From: Mesorhizobium sp. Root102
GTDB taxonomy: Bacteria; Pseudomonadota; Alphaproteobacteria; Rhizobiales; Rhizobiaceae
Reading direction: 5' to 3'
Assembly: GCF_001425625.1 (NCBI RefSeq)
Contig: NZ_LMCP01000002.1
Span: 62,001-126,000, forward strand
Length of the DNA stretch: 64,000 nucleotides
How positions within the stretch are numbered: position 1 is the stretch's first letter; every line of letters starts with the position of its first letter. This document shows, piece by piece, positions 56,084 to 64,000 of the stretch. Both the position numbers and the translations under genes were made by a program. The notes beneath the pieces are model-generated. The model was not told the origin of the DNA and made no database searches. It saw only the letters and a list, made by a program, of their open reading frames with translations.

Positions 56084-56599
56084 ATGTACAATCGAGTTAT
56101 AGCCACGGATAAGCAGATGGGGCAGGAGCGTTACGCGGGCAGCCGCAAAAGACCGCTTTTGGAACGAGGGTGGCGGTATACGCTGGTGGGGTTGATGTGC
56201 GCCATTGCCCACAACGCCATCATGATTGTGGTCGATCAATTGGGGGGACATTACCTGCTGGGCATCCTGATCTCATTCTTGGCTGTCACACCGATCGGAT
56301 ACGGACTGCACAGCCGGTTCACCTTTGCCGAGCCACTTCGCTTGAAGGCATTCACGCGTTTCGCAGGAGGCGTGGTTGCGGCTTATCCGATCTCGGTAGC
56401 TATGATGGTCGTCCTCTGTTCCGGCTTCGATCTTAGTGTCCCGATTGCGACCCCAATCGCCACCATCGCCCTATTCGCTTGGAACTTTGCCGCCGCGCAC
56501 TGGGCCATCCTGCCGCGTCTCCATCTGTACCCCGCAGCCGTACCGACGGCACCACCCACTCACCCGGCGAAACGCCAATCAGCAAGAAACGAGGAATAA
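56084..56599 (+). CDS. GtrA-like membrane protein (lipid-linked sugar flippase family)
   Basis: A 171-residue protein with four membrane helices (WRYTLVGLMCAIAHNAIMIV, then ILISFLAVTPIGYGLHSRFTF, then VVAAYPISVAMMVVLCSGF, then PIATIALFAWNFAAAHWAIL). This is the GtrA/DPMS-associated topology, including an FTF-type segment. GtrA proteins are thought to translocate polyprenyl-phosphate-linked sugars across the inner membrane. The start at 56084 follows the preceding gene by five bases; ATG 56117 is an alternative. It would partner with the GT2 enzyme at 53863. Confidence 0.75.
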   Translation: MYNRVIATDKQMGQERYAGSRKRPLLERGWRYTLVGLMCAIAHNAIMIVVDQLGGHYLLGILISFLAVTPIGYGLHSRFTFAEPLRLKAFTRFAGGVVAAYPISVAMMVVLCSGFDLSVPIATPIATIALFAWNFAAAHWAILPRLHLYPAAVPTAPPTHPAKRQSARNEE

Positions 56600-56601
56600 G
56601 A

Positions 56602-57225
56602 ATGCTGGCACCAGGTCAGGTCGCGCGCAGGGTTCTCGGCCGCCATTTTGAGCCGGTCGGCAATGTATATCGTCGTGTGTTCGTCAACCTCAACCTGATC
56701 GCTGATTTTCTTGACGGTGAATTGCCGAACGGCGCGAAGATAGTGGATATCGGCGGCGGTGACGGCGCGCTTATCGAGCGGCTCCTAAATCGACGCCCTG
56801 ACCTGGCTGTTACGATGTGCGATCTAGCTCCTTCAATCGGTACATTCTTGAGCGACGTACATCGGGCGAGGGTTGAACTCCTGCCTGCGACTGATCTCAC
56901 CGAGGTGACAGGGCTTTACGATGCTGTCACGATTTCCGACGTCATCCATCACGTGCCGGTCGATCAACGCGACTCATTTTTCAAATCGCTGGCCAGCAGC
57001 TGCGAACGCTGGGCTTGCCGGAAGATCATCCTGAAGGACATTGAGCCGGGCGGCGTGCGCGCCACGCTGTCGCTTCTTGCGGACCGGCACATCACCGGGG
57101 ACAAGCATGTCGTGCTGTTTTCACGCTCGGACTTTGCAGTCATGGCGCGACGGTATTTCCCAAAGGCGCAGAGGGTATCGGCTGTGCCTGACTCGCCGAA
57201 CTATTGCGAAGTGTTGAGTTGGTAG
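56602..57225 (+). CDS. Class I SAM-dependent methyltransferase
   Basis: A 207-residue methyltransferase. The SAM-binding motif I is KIVDIGGGDGALIERLL, and the acidic loop motif is VTMCDLAPSIGTFL. The later segment ISDVIHHVPVDQRDSFFKSL follows the usual Rossmann-like order. ATG 56602 has GAGGAAT upstream at good spacing. It begins two bases after the GtrA-like gene, so it belongs to the same operon. A glycan or polyprenyl-linked sugar substrate is inferred only from context. Confidence 0.8.
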   Translation: MLAPGQVARRVLGRHFEPVGNVYRRVFVNLNLIADFLDGELPNGAKIVDIGGGDGALIERLLNRRPDLAVTMCDLAPSIGTFLSDVHRARVELLPATDLTEVTGLYDAVTISDVIHHVPVDQRDSFFKSLASSCERWACRKIILKDIEPGGVRATLSLLADRHITGDKHVVLFSRSDFAVMARRYFPKAQRVSAVPDSPNYCEVLSW

Positions 57226-57328
57226 TCTCGAAACCAACTGACCCGCAAGACAGCGATGTCGCGCGAGCACCGCCCCGGGTTACGAAGCGGGTGTTCGGCG
57301 CGATGGCGCGGACGTACAGCCCGTTGAA

Positions 57329-58177
57329 TTATTTGGTCGCAATGGTGCCGAGCATACTGGCGATCCGGTGACTCTCGGGGCGATCGACAAGCAATTTGTC
57401 TATGAACTTGAGCGGGAATGTCAGCGTCAGGACCGCTCCTTTCGCCAACATGTAGCGGGTCCGGTTCTCCCGGCCCACTATCACGCCGACGTACTCGGAA
57501 AGGATGTTGACGATTGCGCTCGTCGGTCCCTGATGCGTTTGAACCTCAACCCTTCCGAACCGCCGAAGAAGCTGCTCGATCCCGTCTTTCGTGAAGTTGC
57601 AGTAATGGGCGGGGTAGCCATGGTAGGGAAACAAGAACGGGTTGATGCACAGCAGCTTGCCGCCCGGTTTTAGGACGCGGAGCACTTCATCAACGACCGC
57701 AGCCGGATTGGGAACATGCTCGATCACGCTGTCCAGAATGATGTAATCGACTGAATCGCTCGGGAGTGGGGTGCGCTCAATATCCGCCACGAGATCGACA
57801 TTCGGCCCGGGGAACAAGTCTATGTTGAGCACATCGGAGCGGATGCGCCGAGCGCCGGAACCGAACTCGATGACTATGGAATGTTGAGGCACCGACGCCA
57901 GAAACGAATTCAGTGTGTCATGCGGTGAATATTCGCTTGTTATGAGCCGCTTCAGCGAATTGTAGAAGCGGGCGCGGGTGCTGGTGCCGGCATACGCCTC
58001 TTCGTGGAAGCTGGCGTCGAAGCCTTGCCTTATCGGTGGCTCGGCAAAGAACGGAATGCCTTTTCGTATGGGATAAATGGCTGAGCAGGACTTGCATGTT
58101 AGGGCATCGGGACCTGTCACAAGCGCAGCATAGCAGGTTGGGCAGACAAGACCCGACGTGAATTTGGATTGCAGCAC
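57329..58177 (-). CDS. SAM-dependent methyltransferase with N-terminal zinc-ribbon (Trm112-like)
   Basis: A 282-residue methyltransferase in opposite orientation to its neighbours. The N-terminal 35 residues carry two cysteine pairs (LVCPTCYAALV and LTCKSCSAIYPI), a Trm112-like zinc ribbon. The methyltransferase domain follows, with VIEFGSGARRIRSDVLNIDL as motif I, LPSDSVDYIILDSVIEHV and LRVLKPGGKLLCINPF. GTG 58177 has AAAGGA at good spacing; a TTG at 58192 is an alternative. Such proteins are common in polysaccharide clusters. It is convergent with the other methyltransferase gene, with 103 bases between. Confidence 0.78.
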   Translation of the reverse strand: MLQSKFTSGLVCPTCYAALVTGPDALTCKSCSAIYPIRKGIPFFAEPPIRQGFDASFHEEAYAGTSTRARFYNSLKRLITSEYSPHDTLNSFLASVPQHSIVIEFGSGARRIRSDVLNIDLFPGPNVDLVADIERTPLPSDSVDYIILDSVIEHVPNPAAVVDEVLRVLKPGGKLLCINPFLFPYHGYPAHYCNFTKDGIEQLLRRFGRVEVQTHQGPTSAIVNILSEYVGVIVGRENRTRYMLAKGAVLTLTFPLKFIDKLLVDRPESHRIASMLGTIATK

Positions 58178-58507
58178 GCGCGGTCCTTTCAAGTCTCCAC
58201 ACTATTGGGGAGAGCAGGTTACCATGGATGACTATAGGCCTTTCTTAACGAGCGAAGGCTAACAGTTATTAAAATACGCTGAGTGCAAGCTAAATGGGCG
58301 GACTCTGCAAGCACCCACTACACATGCGCGACCAAACAAAATTACGCAACGCGGTTTCGGCACGGTTTTCGACAACCGACCGCGCCGGGACCAAGGCGAA
58401 GCCGCCTCGCCAAACTGGTTGTTTGCGTTTGTGGAGCGGTTGCAGTCGAAGTGGCGAGGTGGTGCACTTGCTGGCGGGCTCTGGCCTGAGCCAGGGTTGG
58501 GGGTATC
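58178..58507. other. Intergenic region between divergent glycan genes, no gene supported
   Basis: This region separates the minus-strand methyltransferase from the plus-strand membrane protein, so it should hold two divergent promoters. It is AT-richer at its left end (ACAGTTATTAAAATACG near 58261). Several short open frames cross it but none has a ribosome-binding site or recognisable sequence. I see nothing else. Confidence 0.5.
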
Positions 58508-60208
58508 TTGGACACGCAAGAATTTGGATACAGATCAAGCCAGCCATTCGGTCTCGGGCAGCGCCTGGCAACGATTTTTGTGAGTGTCCTGATCGCCCTC
58601 AAGATCGTTTTGCTATTCGCCTTCGCCTTGAACGCCCGCTTCGTCATGGACGAATTCGTCCAGCTAGGATGGGCAAAATATTTCTCCAACGGCCTCTTCG
58701 ATACGATCTGGCATCCCAAGGCGGTCGGCTATGCGATCTTCTACGAGATTGCCCACCTGGTCGGCTGGGATGCCACGTCGATCCTGCTTGTCGGCCGCAT
58801 CCAGACCGCCCTGCTGGCCTGCGCGACCGTGGCCATGGTCTATGCCTGCGCTCGCGCGCTCGGCGAGGGCCGGAATCGGGCCTTGATCATCGTCCTCATC
58901 CTCCTGTGCTTCTCGAATTTCATGGAGCGCATCTTTCGCACCATCGCCGAACCGCTGGCGGTGTTCTTTGCCGTGGCGGCGCTGCTCGTCGTCCTGCGAG
59001 CGCGCAAATTAAGGGCGTGGCCGCTTGTCGCTGCCGGCGCCTTGAGCGGCTTGTCCTTTCTCGCGACGCAGAAATCGATCTATTTCAATTTTGCGCTTGG
59101 CCTTGGTCTGGTCGCCGACGCGGCTTTGATGAGACGCTACGCATCAGGCATGGCGCGCGGCGCATGGCTCGTGCTGGGATGGACCGTTCCCATAATGGCC
59201 TATTGCTTTGTCTTCGGCGGCGCCGACCCTGTTCCCATTGCCAGGAACCTCGTATTCGGCCCTCTTGAGATTGCTGCGCGCGGGGGCGGTGACTACGGGG
59301 GGCTGAGGCAATTCGTGTTTCAGACGCTCGCGCGAAACTATGTTCTATACGTCTTCTGTTTCGCCGGGATGGCTCTGTCGCTGCTGCAGATCATGAAGCT
59401 CGACGAACGGAGACGAATTGCGCTGATCTTCTCGGTCGTCGTCACTGTGCTGGTCTTCGCGCATGACCAGCCGTGGCCTTACGTGTTCATCATGGCGTTG
59501 CCGTTCATGTCGCTATGGTCGTTGACGCTGCTCGATGGCGTCGCAATCCGCGTGCGTTACTTGTACCTTGCGTGGATAGCGCTCGTCACGGCCATGGCTA
59601 TAAGCTTCGTTGCCAATGTACTTTACCTTCGCTTCGACAACGCGGCCCAACTTGAATTGGTGGCGCGTGCAGAGTCATTGCTTGCACCAGGTGAGCGGTA
59701 TTTCGACGGCATAGGAATGCTGCCCAATCGGATGGAGCCGACAACTCTATGGCTCGACAAACACTACGTGCTCGCGACTTTGCGGGAAGGCAAGAACTCC
59801 GAGGCCTACAATGTCCTTAGCAAGTCTCCGCCAAAGTTGATCCTGTGGTCCTACCGAATGGACGACGTCTATCCGGTGGTCGCGCCTCTGATCTTGAACA
59901 GTTACGTCCGTATTGCACCAAACCTCAGGATCGCTGGCAGCAGAATTTATCCCGGTCAGCGGAAGATTTTTGATGTTCCGATTGCTGGAAGCTATGCGCT
60001 CTACAGTGCCGATGGAGCGCCCCTAGGGGGGCAGGTTGAAATCGACGGTGCCGTGCTTAATCCGCCATTCGACCTTGCGAGCGGGCCAAAGACCGTAACA
60101 TTGCGCGACGGTGCAGGCGAAGCATTGCTGCTGCCGACGGGTTCGTACGCCGGACACTTCAAGGACGGCAGTGACAACGAGTTTCTATTCAATGGCGTCT
60201 ATGACTGA
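58508..60208 (+). CDS. Multi-pass membrane protein, GtrC/GT39-like glycosyltransferase candidate
   Basis: A 566-residue membrane protein with roughly ten to eleven helices, then a soluble C-terminal domain of about 180 residues. The first periplasmic loop contains an acidic motif, RFVMDEFVQLGWAKYF, like the catalytic Asp-Glu of GT39/ArnT or GtrC-type enzymes that use polyprenyl-phosphate sugars. It starts at TTG 58508, weakly supported but the only start before the first helix. Within the cassette it is the natural final transferase. Identity beyond the topology is inference. Confidence 0.7.
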   Translation: MDTQEFGYRSSQPFGLGQRLATIFVSVLIALKIVLLFAFALNARFVMDEFVQLGWAKYFSNGLFDTIWHPKAVGYAIFYEIAHLVGWDATSILLVGRIQTALLACATVAMVYACARALGEGRNRALIIVLILLCFSNFMERIFRTIAEPLAVFFAVAALLVVLRARKLRAWPLVAAGALSGLSFLATQKSIYFNFALGLGLVADAALMRRYASGMARGAWLVLGWTVPIMAYCFVFGGADPVPIARNLVFGPLEIAARGGGDYGGLRQFVFQTLARNYVLYVFCFAGMALSLLQIMKLDERRRIALIFSVVVTVLVFAHDQPWPYVFIMALPFMSLWSLTLLDGVAIRVRYLYLAWIALVTAMAISFVANVLYLRFDNAAQLELVARAESLLAPGERYFDGIGMLPNRMEPTTLWLDKHYVLATLREGKNSEAYNVLSKSPPKLILWSYRMDDVYPVVAPLILNSYVRIAPNLRIAGSRIYPGQRKIFDVPIAGSYALYSADGAPLGGQVEIDGAVLNPPFDLASGPKTVTLRDGAGEALLLPTGSYAGHFKDGSDNEFLFNGVYD

Positions 60209-60326
60209 GCCGAGTACCGCTCGATCGAGGTGAGTGACGGCAGTCGTGTCGACGCCAGCCAAGCTGTCGGATCGTAAGCGACCGAACCAGGCAACTGACT
60301 GGGCGAATAGCCTATAGCTAGGACAG

Positions 60327-61259
60327 CTAGGAGGCGGCGATCTCCGCCGGCTGCGGCGCCTTGCGCTGAAGATTGAGCAGGTTGCCGGCCAGGATCAGCA
60401 GCGCGCCGCCGGCGGTGAAGGCGTCGAGCTGCTCGCTATAGAGCAACCAGCCGATCAGCGCCGACAGTGGTACGCGCAGGAAATCCATCGGCGAAATCAC
60501 GGTCGCTTCGGCATAGCCAAGCGCGCGGGCCATGCAGAAATGCGACGACATGCCGGTGAAGGCGATCAGCACGATCCACGGCCACAGCTCCGGCGGCGGG
60601 TTGCGCCAAGTGTAGAGCGCCGGGATGAGGCCGACCACAGACTGGATGATCAGCATCCAGAAGATGATGCGCACGACGCTCTCCGTGCGCGTCAGCGACT
60701 TGACCGTGACCACCGAAATGCCGAAGCAGACTGCGGCGCCGAGCACGACGAGATGTCCCGGATCGACCGAGCCGACACCGGGGCGCACGATGATCACCAC
60801 GCCGATCAGTCCCAGCACGATCGCTGCGATCCTTGGCCGTGAGAGTCTTTCGCCGAGAAAAATCACCGCCAGGATAGCCGTCCAGATCGGTGTGGTGAAT
60901 TCGATCGAGATCAGTACGGCCAGCGGGATCAGCGTCAAGGCGTAGAGCCAGGCCGCCTGGCCGGAATAGTGGATGACGTTGCGGGCGATATGGGCGACGG
61001 GGCGCTGCGTGCGCATGGCTGGAAAGCCGCCGCTCGTCATCACCAGCGGCAGAAGGATGACAAAGCCGATCACCGAGCGCAGTTCCAGCACCTGGAAGAC
61101 GTTGAGCTCGGCTGTCGTGGCGCGGCCGGCGACAGACATCGCCAGGAACGAGGCGATCGACAGCGCCATCCAGAAAGCGGCCTTGGAGATCGAGGGGGAA
61201 GGTGCCATTCGCGCTATGTCGCAGGCCGGGGCTTCCGCCGCAATCGCTAGTCGCTGCAT
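60327..61259 (-). CDS. EamA/DMT-superfamily transporter
   Basis: A 310-residue inner-membrane transporter with ten predicted helices in two EamA repeats (first about residues 25-165, second 170-300), for example AAIVLGLIGVVIIVRPGVGS and SALIGWLLYSEQLDAFTAGG. Substrates in this superfamily are varied metabolites and cannot be predicted. The C-terminus is partly duplicated at 53531-53666. Start 61259 is used; ATG 61208 is an alternative. No ribosome-binding site is strong at either. Confidence 0.85.
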   Translation of the reverse strand: MQRLAIAAEAPACDIARMAPSPSISKAAFWMALSIASFLAMSVAGRATTAELNVFQVLELRSVIGFVILLPLVMTSGGFPAMRTQRPVAHIARNVIHYSGQAAWLYALTLIPLAVLISIEFTTPIWTAILAVIFLGERLSRPRIAAIVLGLIGVVIIVRPGVGSVDPGHLVVLGAAVCFGISVVTVKSLTRTESVVRIIFWMLIIQSVVGLIPALYTWRNPPPELWPWIVLIAFTGMSSHFCMARALGYAEATVISPMDFLRVPLSALIGWLLYSEQLDAFTAGGALLILAGNLLNLQRKAPQPAEIAAS

Positions 61260-61408
61260 TCTTCTGGGCCAGTCACGCCGAATGGAAGTTGCAGAACAGT
61301 GATGTTGCGAGCGGAACCTGAAACGGCAAGGGACGTTGAGTGCCTATAGTCAGCCGTGCCTGCTTTGCGGACCATACTGCCTTTTCAAAATCGACAAGGA
61401 GAGCTTTG

Positions 61409-61915
61409 ATGAGATCATTCGCGCAATTTGCGCTTGCTGGCGCTCTGTTGGTTGCGGCAGGCGCCGCGCATGCCGACGAGACCAAATTTCTCCAGTCGTT
61501 CAAGGGCAATTTCGCCGGCAAGGGCACTGTCCAGGTGACCACGGATGTGCCGAACGTTGGTGTATCTTGCAGCTTCGAGTCGAATGCGACCTCAACCTCG
61601 CTCTCGCTGGATGGCAATTGTCGTGGTCTCGTGGTGGTGTCGCGGGCCATCAGTGCCAATCTGAAGGTCACGGGAGCGAAATACAGCGGCACCTATGTCG
61701 GGTCTCGTACAGGGCCGGCACAGCTGAACGGCAGCCGTTCGGGTAGCGCGATCAATCTCGGCATCCGCTGGGCCAAGGAGGTCAATGGTGACCGCAAGGC
61801 GCAGATGACGGTCGAGAAGCGAGGCGAGAACGGCATCAGGCTGACCGTCACCGACACCGACCCGAAAACCGGCAAGAGCGTTGTGACGAGCAGGATTGAT
61901 CTCAGCCGCACCTAA
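61409..61915 (+). CDS. Small exported protein of unknown function
   Basis: A 168-residue protein with a clear Sec signal (MRSFAQFALAGALLVAAGAA, cleavage near AHADE). The mature part is rich in Ser/Thr/Gly with beta-strand periodicity (GNFAGKGTVQVTTDVPNVGV and GRSGSAINLGIRWAKE-like segments). I recognise no named domain. The start at 61409 has AAGGAG at 61396-61401 with ideal spacing. It lies between the transporter and dinB, on the opposite strand to both. Confidence 0.75.
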   Translation: MRSFAQFALAGALLVAAGAAHADETKFLQSFKGNFAGKGTVQVTTDVPNVGVSCSFESNATSTSLSLDGNCRGLVVVSRAISANLKVTGAKYSGTYVGSRTGPAQLNGSRSGSAINLGIRWAKEVNGDRKAQMTVEKRGENGIRLTVTDTDPKTGKSVVTSRIDLSRT

Positions 61916-61933
61916 ATCTCGACACACGCCATA

Positions 61934-63250
61934 TCAGTCCTCCAGCGGCTCAGGCGGGTGGGCGTCTCGGCCCTTGCCGAAGGTGTAGCCGGTTTCAACC
62001 GCCTTGCGGCCGAACTTGTCGCGCAGGGCATCGATGGCGCCTTCGGCCATGGCGCGCTTGCGCGACTGGACGTCAACCAGATCGGGCGGGTCGGCCTTGT
62101 CGTCGTCCGAGAGGTCGCTGACGCCGATGCCGAGCAGCCGAAACTTCGTGCCATCGGTTTCCTTGCGCAGAAGCTCCACCCCGGTCTGAAAGATGCGGTC
62201 GGCGAGCCGGGTGGGGTCGCCAAGCTGGCGATTGCGCGTGCGCAGCTTGAAATCCTGGGTCTTCAGCTTCAGCACCACGGTGCGCCCGGCAATGCCCGAT
62301 TTCTTCAGCCGTGCCGAGACCTTTTCCGAAAGCCCCCTCAGCACCGCGACCAGCTCGTCCAGCGACGCGATGTCGGTGTCGAAGGTGGTTTCGGCCGATA
62401 CGCTCTTGGCGTCCTGGTCGGGATCGACGCGGCGGACGTCCTCGCCGCGCGAAAGGTGGTAGAGCCGGTCGCCCATCGTGCCGTAGCGGCGCATCAGACC
62501 GCCACGATCCATCTGCTGCAACTGGCCGATGGTGCGGATGCCGTCGCGCTCCAGCGTGGCGTTGAACGCCTTGCCGACGCCCCAGATCATGGTCACCGGC
62601 TGCCCAGCGAGGAAGCCGACCGCCTCGGCTTCGCCGATGACCGAGAAGCCGCGCGGCTTGCGGAAGTCCGAGGCTATCTTGGCGAGGAACTTGCAATAGG
62701 ACAGGCCGGCCGAAACGGTGATGCCGAGCTCCTTCTCGACCGCCAGCGCAAAGCGCGCCAGAACCACCGCCGGCGGCAGGCCGTGCAGCCGCTCGGTGCC
62801 GGCGAGGTCCAGAAACGCCTCGTCGATCGAGAGCGGCTCGACCAGCGGCGTCAGCGCCTGCATCATGGCGCGTACCTCGCGGCCGACGCGCACGTATTTC
62901 TCCATGTTGGGGCTGATGACGACTGCCTCGGGGCAGGCTTCGAGCGCCTTGAACATCGGCATCGCCGAGCGCACGCCCTGGATGCGGGCAATGTAGCATG
63001 CGGTGGAGACAACGCCGCGCTTGCCGCCGCCGATGATCAGCGGCTTGTCCTTGAGCGCCGGATTGTCGCGCTTTTCGATCGCCGCGTAAAAAGCGTCACA
63101 ATCGATATGGGCCAGATGCAGCCGATAAAGTTCGGGATGACGCGCAAGCCGGGGGCTGCCGCAACGCTCGCAACGGCGCGTCTGGCTGCGCTGAAACGTC
63201 AGGCAGTCGCGGCAAAAACCGTGATCGGGATTGTTGACAGGGGCCGCCAT
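61934..63250 (-). CDS. dinB: DNA polymerase IV (DinB) with N-terminal zinc finger
   Basis: A 438-residue Y-family lesion-bypass polymerase. The catalytic domain starts near residue 45 with [16 protein letters not shown] (first metal Asp), followed by [15 protein letters not shown] (second catalytic Asp/Glu). The thumb HhH region and little finger follow. The N-terminal 35 residues contain two cysteine pairs (FCRDCLTFQ and CERCGSPRL), a zinc finger seen in some rhizobial DinB proteins. ATG 63250 is used; 63262 and 63307 are possible upstream starts. No LexA box was identified. Confidence 0.9.
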   Translation of the reverse strand: MAAPVNNPDHGFCRDCLTFQRSQTRRCERCGSPRLARHPELYRLHLAHIDCDAFYAAIEKRDNPALKDKPLIIGGGKRGVVSTACYIARIQGVRSAMPMFKALEACPEAVVISPNMEKYVRVGREVRAMMQALTPLVEPLSIDEAFLDLAGTERLHGLPPAVVLARFALAVEKELGITVSAGLSYCKFLAKIASDFRKPRGFSVIGEAEAVGFLAGQPVTMIWGVGKAFNATLERDGIRTIGQLQQMDRGGLMRRYGTMGDRLYHLSRGEDVRRVDPDQDAKSVSAETTFDTDIASLDELVAVLRGLSEKVSARLKKSGIAGRTVVLKLKTQDFKLRTRNRQLGDPTRLADRIFQTGVELLRKETDGTKFRLLGIGVSDLSDDDKADPPDLVDVQSRKRAMAEGAIDALRDKFGRKAVETGYTFGKGRDAHPPEPLED

Positions 63251-63327
63251 CGCTGCGAACATAAAGAGAACAGAAGCAATGGTACGACAGTGCAAGGCCA
63301 TCGACAAGGCTGGCCTGGGGAGAACGC

Positions 63328-63903
63328 ATGAGCACGACCATAGCGCCGCTTGCGCCTGAGCTTTGGGCGGAATTCGAGGACCTCTTCGGCAAGCAGGGCG
63401 CCTGCTATGGCTGCTGGTGCACGCATTTCCGGTTGGCTCCGGCGGTGCGCCGCGAGAGCAGCCGGGAACGCAACAAGGACCACATCAAGGCGCGAATCGA
63501 AGCCGGCCCACCGCCGGGTCTGCTGGCATTCGAGGATGGTCAGGCGGTCGGCTGGATGCAGATCGGACCGCGCGCCGATGTGCCCGAATGGAACAATCAG
63601 GGCAGGGGGTCGGCACCGGTCGATCCTGCCGACGCCGCGGATCCGGCCGTCTGGGCAATCTCCTGCTTCTTCATCCGCAGCAAGGCGCGCGGCAGGGGCA
63701 TCACGCATCGCCTCGTCGAAGGCGGCATCGACTTCGCCCGCCAAAATGGCGCACGGCTGCTCGAGGCGTGCCCGATAGACCTGTCTCGCGATTCGCGTTC
63801 GATCGGCCTGTTCGTCGGCTCGTCGCGGGTCTTCGAGAAGGCTGGTTTCGAGAGGCTTGTGGAACGCAAGGCGGGCCGGCCACTGATGCGGCTCGTGCTT
63901 TGA
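63328..63903 (+). CDS. GNAT-family N-acetyltransferase
   Basis: A 191-residue acetyltransferase. The acetyl-CoA-binding segment [20 protein letters not shown] holds the R-G-x-G type motif A. The N-terminus has a cysteine-rich stretch ([13 protein letters not shown]) characteristic of one GNAT subgroup. The start at 63328 lies 77 bases from the dinB start, so the two genes share a divergent promoter region. Substrate is unknown. The remaining 63904-64000 shows no gene. Confidence 0.82.
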   Translation: MSTTIAPLAPELWAEFEDLFGKQGACYGCWCTHFRLAPAVRRESSRERNKDHIKARIEAGPPPGLLAFEDGQAVGWMQIGPRADVPEWNNQGRGSAPVDPADAADPAVWAISCFFIRSKARGRGITHRLVEGGIDFARQNGARLLEACPIDLSRDSRSIGLFVGSSRVFEKAGFERLVERKAGRPLMRLVL

Positions 63904-64000
63904 TCGAGATTGTCCGCCTGGATGCCTGTTGATCTCACCTTGCGGTTGCAGCGGTAATTTCATACCAGACGAACCAAGCATTCCTTGAAGGCCAAAACGG

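Noticed and set aside
58283..58489. Short open frames in the intergenic region before the large membrane protein
   Set aside because: No ribosome-binding site, no recognisable protein, and mutually overlapping frames.
61958..63331. 457-residue plus-strand frame antisense to dinB
   Set aside because: Shadow frame. The minus strand encodes an intact Y-family polymerase.

Overview
This window is most likely a chromosomal segment of a Rhizobiales alphaproteobacterium, probably Mesorhizobium or a close relative. The reasons are high GC, protein sequences closest in character to rhizobial families, an aminotransferase-hom-glpX-recJ order that I recall from rhizobia, and short palindromic intergenic repeats of the RIME-like kind. 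The assignment rests on pattern recognition, not on a search. I saw no rRNA, tRNA, CRISPR array, transposase or prophage gene.

Layout, left to right. 1-6.75 kb: amino-acid and carbon metabolism (AlaC-type aminotransferase cut by the window edge, hom, glpX), two small membrane-associated proteins, a DUF6434 protein and recJ. 6.8-16.8 kb: a minus-strand patatin-hisI-folE group, then a NifU-like scaffold protein, a GcvA-type LysR regulator, yidD, a class D beta-lactamase, thrS, an acyltransferase and an exported beta-rich protein. 16.9-25 kb: a nitroreductase/flavin-reductase pair, a CitE-like lyase with a MaoC hydratase, a DUF2336 protein, a FUSC exporter and parE. 25.2-34.1 kb: a Tad/Flp pilus machinery operon (cpaB, cpaC, short lipoprotein, cpaE, cpaF, tadB, tadC, secreted protein, tadD) without pilin, prepilin peptidase or pseudopilin genes. 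34.2-40.2 kb: a membrane diguanylate cyclase, then gcvT-gcvH-gcvP on the minus strand behind a tandem glycine riboswitch.

40.2-53.5 kb: an unrecognised protein with two related modules, a racemase-like gene remnant, a Tat-lipoprotein molybdoenzyme with a cytochrome b, DUF1345 and YaiI proteins, the glutathione-dependent formaldehyde pair (gfa, adhC), a biotin-dependent carboxylase alpha chain, dnaE, an NTF2-like protein and a K+ channel-like protein with a zinc ribbon. 53.7-60.3 kb: an AT-richer-looking surface-glycan cassette (two GT2 enzymes, GtrA-like protein, two methyltransferases, a large multi-membrane protein). It lies between a diverged 3' remnant of an eamA gene (53531-53666) and an intact eamA gene (60327-61259), both in the same orientation. 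61.4-64 kb: a small exported protein, dinB with an N-terminal zinc finger and a GNAT acetyltransferase.

Most of the window is core genome. The accessory candidates are the glycan cassette, read here as a GtrA/GtrB/GtrC-like lipid-linked sugar modification system with extra methyltransferases, the beta-lactamase/LysR insertion near yidD, and the two-module protein with the racemase remnant near 40-41.5 kb. Several convergent pairs end with abutting or overlapping stop codons, which leaves no room for conventional terminators.
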